This document shows, piece by piece, positions 26,701 through 35,700 of a stretch of DNA of 64,000 nt. How positions within the stretch are numbered: the stretch's first letter is position 1; each line of letters starts with the position of its first letter. The stretch is from Reticulitermes speratus (Eukaryota; Arthropoda; Insecta; Blattodea; Rhinotermitidae). Both the position numbers and the translations under genes were made by a program. The notes below the pieces were generated by a model that did no database searches, was not told the DNA's origin, and saw only the letters and a program-made list of their open reading frames with translations. The stretch is taken from the NCBI GenBank assembly GCA_021186555.1, contig JAJKFL010000001.1:1-64000 (forward strand), read 5' to 3'.

Positions 26701-29700
26701 TTACTATTATATATAATATATATATATATATATAATGTAAGGAACATCCATAATATAACAGATATATGCAACACTTTACTAGAATATTATTCCATATAAA
26801 CTCCGCATTAAATTATCGATTTGCAACATCAAACCACTCTTTAAGTCTTTCCTTCTTCAGTGATGCTGACACATTCTTAACCACAGGACATATTTTTTAC
26901 ATGCACAAAACTGTTCATCACTTTCTGTTGATAGACACACTGCAGTGTCCCTTTTATTGTTTCCCTGAACACAGCAGCCCTATTGCATAGTAAGGCTACA
27001 TCTGCTGACACCCCATCAGAATAATAGGGACACTATGCACACACTAATGAGTGCAAGGTCACAACATTTAGAACTTCCATTGCTTTAAATGTTTGTAATT
27101 TCTCAAGTACACATTTGAACAGAGCTGAATTTTTGGCACTCTTTTTCCAAAAAGACTGGAAGTGTGCATTTGTAGAGCCCAAACGCTCTTAAGAATGTGC
27201 TCTGGGACATAAGGGGTACCTTGTTGGAAAAGTCAATAGTTCTCCAAGTCAGCCACAGCCCAATGACCTGTGGGGATTGCTCTGGGCCATCAGCGTTGAG
27301 ATAACCTCCTTTTTCATCTGAACGGGAAGGCTGACAATGTCCTGCTTTCCATCTGCAGAAACGGCATCAACTTGGACAAATTCATCAAAATGGGCGCTGA
27401 TGCTTAATTTCACCTGAAAGTTTCACCACATGTCACAGCCTCCTCCTCCTCCTCCTCCTCTTCCTTGCTCACTCTCCACATCCTGCTAGGTGCTCATTCT
27501 TCTAAAGGTACACTAAATTAGTTGCAACTTAAAATCCCCTTTCACTTTCCCTCCCAGGAGCAGTGTCAATCAATCTTTCAAAGATTTGAACCAAGGTGCA
27601 CGCGACTCCTCTTGTAAGACAAACATATGCGGCATCATTCTCTTCCAAAACAAGATGATTTCATCAACACTGACAGCAAACACTGATGCAAAACCACGTG
27701 CTTTGATGATACAATTCAGTATCACAGGGCAGTCACATGCTGTCTGTTTCAATCTATTAAACCAGCCCTTACTAGTGAAGAAAGTTTCTACTGGTGAAGT
27801 CTCAGCTTCGTGCAAGATTTGAGGTTCTCCCAGCAGTGTTGCTGAAGAGACGAGTTTTTTGAATCTGATGCAATGTCACTGGGCAAGTGCTTCCCAATGT
27901 TTTGAAGGATCACAGTGCCTCCATCCTTAGGGTCAAGCACTCAAAGAACTCTCAGGTTCCTGTTCCTTAATGTACTATAGACTTCCAGCTTTCTACATGA
28001 CAGCATTCCTGCCCATCAACATGCATGTTTTCAATCAGCAGGATATTCTGTGCTTCATCTCAGTCAAGACCACATATGATACACTCCCCTTCTCTCTCTC
28101 TCTTGTTCTTTTCACATTTCCGGCATTTTTAAGGACTGTTCATTTGGTAAAAGTAGCAAGACTAAGCAACCAACCACCAATGGCCTGACACTCTTCAGTT
28201 TCTATCCTGCACATCAGTTGCAATTTCACATCCATACTAGTGGCATTCCTCTCAAGCTTTGTAGAATTACAAGCAGCCTCACTCGCAGAGAGTTTAATTA
28301 GTAATATGGTTAAACACAAGATGCTCCCTTAAGCCTAACATTAGACTGCTGCTATGCATGCTGCTCCTTGGGTCCAATGGGTACCAAATGGGCAGCACAC
28401 AATTGTTACTGTTCATTTAAATGGTGATTAAAAGAAGACCAAACAATTTACAAATGTGTCATAAACATAAAGCAGTGGCATTGTCTACTACACATAATAT
28501 TTCATTTTGTGAGTTACTTTCACAGTTCTTCCTAGAGCCAAGACATTATATGAGGTCTCACTGTAGAACACTATCCCCTCACCTCACTATTCTAGATCAC
28601 TGCCACCTATTTATTTGGCCTACCTGACACTACGTTGTTAAATAATCTAATAGCAGCATCACTTACGCAATCCTCGTAACACGTCCCCCTCAGCATCAAT
28701 CAACGTCTTGCCCTGTTCTGTTGTGATGATCTTGGCCAACTCTTTCTGTACGGAACAATAAAATTTCTAATGCTGCTAGTTCATGAATGACAGACACCTT
28801 AAGATGTTAGATTTGAGGTTATACCAGCAATGTTGCTGAGGATTCACGTCTTCTGGAATGTGACACTATGCTGTTGGGTGAGCAGTTCTTGACATTTCAA
28901 AGGATCATAGTACCATAATCTTCAAAGGTCAAGTTCTTCTTGGAGTGCTTGCTGCCGAACATGAAGGCACCACAATCCATCGAAACATGAGGAACCACTC
29001 AACCAGCAGCATAGCATCACATCCCTGAAGACTGTCATCCACAACCTACAATGTTTCAGGATCAAAAGAAATGAATTAAGCATGAAAGGACAGCAGACAC
29101 CACAAAGACTTCACACTTGCCTAACCAGAGATCTGACCCAGACATATTAGCTAATGGGAATATCTCTATATGTGTAGTCACAAAACAATTTTGGAAATGT
29201 ACTCTTCATGTAACAAGTATCACGAGTGATTTCAGGCTTCCACTGCAGTGTAAATGAGGTCTTCGCTCTTCTGGGATGTTATGCAGCGTTGACTGGTAGT
29301 TAGTTACCGACGTTTTTGGACAACCCGACCCTTGAAGATGGAACTGATAGGCTATCCCAAAACATGAGTAACTAACTACCAATCAACAACATTGTGTAAC
29401 ATCCCAGAAGAGCACAGACAACAATTGTCAAGTTTAACACCTTTTATATAACTACTTCAAACCTAATAAAAACATGGAAAAAGTGTGTTGTGTATAAAAT
29501 TTGAGTTCATTTTCCCCTATGACTCTTGCTGGAAACACTTTTTGCTCCATGTTCAGCAAGTTATACTCGTGACGCACACTGAAATGGACATGGGTGTTCA
29601 TGTAAAGCGTCCATTATTAATGTCTGATTTTAAAAACCGGAAATTAAAAATTTGCTGCCTAGTTTGCCAGTTGTGATGACAGACATGGCTAAGTACATTT

Positions 29701-32700
29701 CTGTTACTTTTCACTGTAAATGGGTTCGATTCCCGGCAGGGACAACAGACTTTTCTCTTCTCCAAAATATCTGGAATGAATCTGGGGCCCATCCAGCCTC
29801 CTGTTCAATTGGTAGAGATTTCTTTCCCAGGGAACAAAGCAGCCAGGATGTGAGGCTGACCACTCAACTCCATCCAGTGCTGAGGTTAAGAACAAATGGA
29901 CATGTACATCTATTTCCCCACTACATGCCTTCATGGTGTGCACAGTAAATACTTCCCCTTTTACCTTCCTTGTTGCGAACTCATCAAAAACTGCACTGTT
30001 CCTTCATGTGTACGCCACAACACACTGCATTAAGGCAATTACAGTAAATCTACACCATCTAAAAAACCAAATATTGCAACAGTTCTTTAGATCTCTGTTC
30101 AGTGCAATTGACAATTCATGTTTTTTATAAGGATCCACATCTTCAGCTCCAAATTACATGATTTTAAAATGTCTCAGCTCTAAATACAAAGCTATCACCA
30201 TAACCACTTCCTGCCACATCCTTTCAGATTCATATTCACTTATCATCCTACCTACATAGCTCAGTCAGTATAGTGACCAGGCTACAGGCTACATTCCTGG
30301 TCCGTTTCCTGACAGGGGCATCTGATGTATCTCTTCTCCAAAATGTCCAGACCGGCTCTGGGGTTCAATCAGCCTCTTATTCAGAGGGTAGTGGGGGCTC
30401 TATTGCAAGGGTAAAATGGCCAGGGCATAAAGCTGACCACTCACTCCCAACTTAGTGCTTAGGTTAAGAATGGGTGCAGCCACACCTCCACACCTCCTAC
30501 ATGCCTTCATGGCATGCACAGGGACAACTTTAACTTTGTTGCTTAAAATCTTCTGGGTTATTACCCGGCATCATTTTTTGATGCAGATGGGACAAACAAG
30601 TGATCCCGAAACGTTGGTCATGCACCAAAAAATGATGCCAGGTAATAACCCAGAAGATTTTAAGCAACATTACAACCACGGCAGAAGCCTTCAATTACAA
30701 CTTTAACTTTACCATCTTACCACTCAACACTACATAGTCAGAGCTACTGAAAACATCATTAAATAAATAATAATAGTTGAAATAAATGAACACATGTAGA
30801 GGGGCCCTAAGTGAAGTTATCTCTTTCCTTTGTGTTTTCTGATTAAAATATACTACACAATAAAATATACTACACAATAAAATATACTACACAATAAAAT
30901 ATACTACACAATAAAATATACTACACAATAAAATATACTACACAATAAAATATACTACACAATAAAATATACTACACAATAAAATATACTACACAATAAA
31001 ATATCTCAATCACAACCAAAAAAAGAAATTAATGTTTGAACTTGTAACCACATCAATTACATTTCGCAGTTCAACACAACTTTGTATTTACCATGTTCCT
31101 CCTGATAATGTCCTGATACCGAAACATCACCTGTTGGCGGGACAGTACTGACAACTGGGACCATGTCTGAAATGCTTCTTTGGCTGATGCCACTGCCTGC
31201 AGCATCTCTGCCTCTGTGGCTTTTGGTACCCTCATAACAACCTGCAATGTTGAAAACATAATGATTGACAGGTCTATTGGAACCTGAGATGTCACCATCT
31301 GCAATGTCACAAACATAATGATTGACAGGTCTATTGGAACCCGAGATGTCACCATCTGCAATGTCACAAACATAATGATTGACAGGTCTATTGGAACCTG
31401 AGATGTCACCATCTGCAATGTCACAAACATAATGATTGACAGGTCTATTGGAACCTGAGATGTCACCATCTGCAATGTCACAAACATAATGATTGACAGG
31501 TCTATTGGAACCTGAGATGTCACCATCTGCAATGTCACAAAACCCAGATTGTTTTTAATCACACCACACATCTCTCTGCACTCAGAACACGTCACATGAC
31601 AGCAGGCAGCAGAGCGACTGCCATCATTCCAATCTGCCTCTACGCAAACAAAGTCCATGCATTTTAGTTTATTGCAGTTAATATTATGTTGCTGCTCACC
31701 ATATTTAAGAAAAGGGCTGGAAATGGTTTCCTTCAGATCACAGACAAGCGGCACACCTCAGAAACATGTTTATGGCACATTAACGTTCTGCTAGTAAAAC
31801 TGAAAACACTGCATGCTGAATGCTTTCTTTCAGATCATCTTCAGTGCAAGGACTGTTAACACACACTCTATCGTTTAACATGTCCAACAAGTAAAACTTG
31901 CACAGGTTCAGATCTGGCAAATGAGGGCCAAAATCCCTGCTTATTATTCTGTCACAAAAAACACAGCACTTAGAATTGTATGTAGGAAGCCACTGCATTG
32001 ACTTTCTGGAAAAAGGCATACATTATCTCATAACCAGACAGTTGTTCCAAAATTATGTCACAGTGTGTTACGTATTGGTTTGCATTCATGGTCTCAGAAA
32101 AACAAAATGGGCCCAGTAAGCCCAGCTACACTCATACCCCTAGCTCCTTTACGTTGTCTCTATGCACCCCTCTGTCACCCTGGTTCTACCCTATTGGCTG
32201 TTATCACGCCCACTGATTGCTACCCACGTGCACTTTCTATGAATCTATATTAAAGGTTGCTGGCTTTCTTTCTTTCCTACTCGGGCTCTTGACCCATGAA
32301 GATGGGACTGATATGTTGTCCCAAAACGTCGGTAAACAATTACCACACGACGCCGCGTAATATCCCAGAAGAGCGCAGATCTCAGTACATCATTCTTCAC
32401 AAACTCCCCAGTAAGCAATTGTCATACCTCATTACTGGCCGGGTTATGTACATCAATCCAGTCCTTTGTTTTGGATTCCACAAACTTTCCATTGATAAAA
32501 AGTTTTGTAGTTGGCACTGTTGACATGCTGCGACTCCATGCTACTATGGCAACTCGAGCTCGATTCATCAAGACAAGCCCCTAGGAGACAAATGAGGAGG
32601 CCCGTTACAACCAAACAGATATATATACAACAAGGATGATACAATAATATACAACTTCTAGTGTGCAATTCCTTGTAGTTCGGTACAGCATCACATCCTC

Positions 32701-35700
32701 ATAGTCTCTCCCATGAGAACCTCCAGTTTCACATGGAAGGAACACTGTCCATCAGACAAACACTGTCCATCGGACAAACACAAACATAAGGAGTCAGGTC
32801 TTCTGGGATGTGACACTGCATCATTGGGCGAGTGGTTCCTGATGTTTTGAGGGAATGTCATGCCTTCATCTTCAGGGTCAAGCAGCCTGACCCTGAAGAT
32901 GAAGGTACTACAATCGTTTGAAACATCAACAACCACTCACCCAACAACGCAGAGTTAAATCCCAGAAAACCTGAATCCTCAGCGACACTGCTGTAAAAAC
33001 ATTTAAATCTCACACACACAAACATTTATTCCATTATTTCCCTATGTTGTTGAGCCCTTTCATCATTTCATCCAAGTCAGTGAGAAGAACCTTTAAATTG
33101 GTGATAATATATGCATGTATCCTAAGAACATTATTCTGGAATTATGTGTACCAACCTAACATACTGTGTTCTGAATATTAAGTGTGATTTCATACTTGTG
33201 TCACTCAGCTGTCAGAAATGCTTTTTGGTGGGGATTAGTTTCTAACTGCTTTCACATATATGGACAACCTATAAGAACGACCTATGAAACATTTTAGGTT
33301 TCCACAGCGTTGATATTGAGGATTCATGTCTTCTGGGTTGGTATGCTGAGTAGCAGTGTTACTGATTCCCAGCATTCCAAAGGAATGTAATGCCTTCTTC
33401 CTCAAGGGTTGAGGAGTCCTTGAAAATGATAAAGGCACGTATCTTCAAAACCTGCCAGTCAGCATAACAACCCAGATGACATGAACCCTCACCCTTGGCC
33501 CGTGTTACTCTGTTAATGTGAGAGACAAAGGTTCACACCCTTACAGAACAACAGGCAAAATTATAGTTATGTATATTTTAATATTTATATTCTTTGAGAG
33601 AAAACAGGAAGACAATATATCCTTAACTGAATGGAAGCATTCATTTGCTGAATTTAATTGGCCCTTAATTTCCTTGTGCAATCTTGATTTGTAAGTGCCC
33701 TTCCCAAATATGTATTTTAACTTCGCTGCATTTTGAAATGACTTACTAGATATCTTTATGTTGCAAATTTTGTTGTGCATACTGTTGATGTGATATGAAC
33801 ATACATTTATCTTTCTGTGCATTTATTCCTAACTGCATTGTATCACTTTCTTCTCTATGACAGAACTGGCAAATGTGTTTTTTTAGTGTATTACGTATAT
33901 GTCCTGATGATGATGATTGTGCACAGGGTTTAAGCATGTAGTCACAAACTCGGCACACAACACACGTAACGTAAAGTTTATGTGCACCACCCGTTGCATG
34001 CCATACAGTGTAATACTGAAAAGGTGTGGTACACAATAACATCACAACATCTGTAATATCTGCACATCGTGCACACTTAAACTCCATCTGCTACAACATA
34101 ACACCTCAACAGATTTCCAGATATGGAGAGCAGATTCACATGTTGATAAGTAGTCACAGACGGCCTACAAGCGGTGGTCCTCTAGTTTGGGGGCTGGGCA
34201 AGAGACTAAGAATTTTCACTGTAAAAAAACAACATATTATGAAATCTTACGGAGACCTCAGATGGATGGTTTCACTGGAACAAATTACACCCCAACATAC
34301 AACACTTACTGTGTCTGGTTATCAGTCCACTACTACACTGCACTACAGTTTATCAACCCCAGATGTCTTCTCATACATGTATATAACTGCACCGTATTAC
34401 AAGCTTGGCTCATCCTCTCAGGTTATCTTAGCAAAAGAAAATTTATTCTTCACAAATGACATACAGAATACTGGGTAAAAATGTTGTCTCTGCCTAAGTA
34501 CATGCCATAAGTGACCTAACTACTTGAGTAGCTAATAATAAAGAAATTCTCTGCCTTTTTACGAACTCCATCACCATTTCACAATGCCATGCCATGGTTT
34601 CCTGTCTGCAACCAAGTATTTGCAGTTCACACTTCTAAACCTCCTTTACATCCCTAGCCCACTTCACCCTCCTTCAGCTGATCATTCTCACAACATGGTG
34701 AAGACTACAAGCCATGAAGCTCCTCACTGTGTAACTTTCACCAGCCTCCTGCCACTTCCTACTTCTTATGTCAAAATATTCTACTCAGCACCCTGATCTC
34801 AAACACTCTCAATCTCTATCCTACACTTAATGTGAATGAGAAATTTCACACCACACACGACAGGTAACGGAGCCAGGATAGCCTAATCAGTACACCGACT
34901 AGGCTAATGAGCTGGCTGATCTTGAATTTACATACTGGCAAGAGCAACATATTTTTCTCTCCCCAAAAACCACGCAGACTGCTTTAGGGGAGGCCCAGTC
35001 CACCTGCAGCTTGGCAGGCAACATGCTACCCACAACACAGCATTATGCTGCCCACAGAGACATTTGAAATGAGAAAACATCCTTTAAACCTCTCCCTGGC
35101 AAAGCCGAGACAGACACAGAAGCAATTTTGAAACCTCATTATTGGCATCATACTTAATCTTCAGGTAAAATTAGGGCTATATAATTATGTATTCTTAGTT
35201 GCTACATTTGTTGGACACAGACAGAAAGCCAAAAGGTTTCAGACAGCATTCACTAAATCTAATCAGTTCCTGAGCTCTTCGTGAATACAATTTGCACTTG
35301 CCTATGCTTAAACATCATGCCAAAAAGGCGTATCGTAAAGTGGAGGTACAGCTCCGCGAATTCTTCACCTCGTCATTAGTTTGCTACATTTAATACTTAC
35401 CTTCACATTATTCTTCAGTTACGTAAGAATGGTACTGAACTGACAAGGTCACCCACGATTTCACGCCAGAACATACGAATTAAGACAAAGTCTAAGTTTT
35501 AACTTTTTATGGCACGTAAAAAAACTCCAGGAGGAAGAAACAGTATCAAGTACACGAAACGATCAGCCACTCAGCTACATAAATTGAGACATAACCAAGG
35601 CCAAATGCGTCAAGTAGAGGACCATTTATTTAATTGAACCTGTTGCCACGTAATGCCTGAACAACGCACACAGTGTCACTGCACTTGTATTAATACTTAC

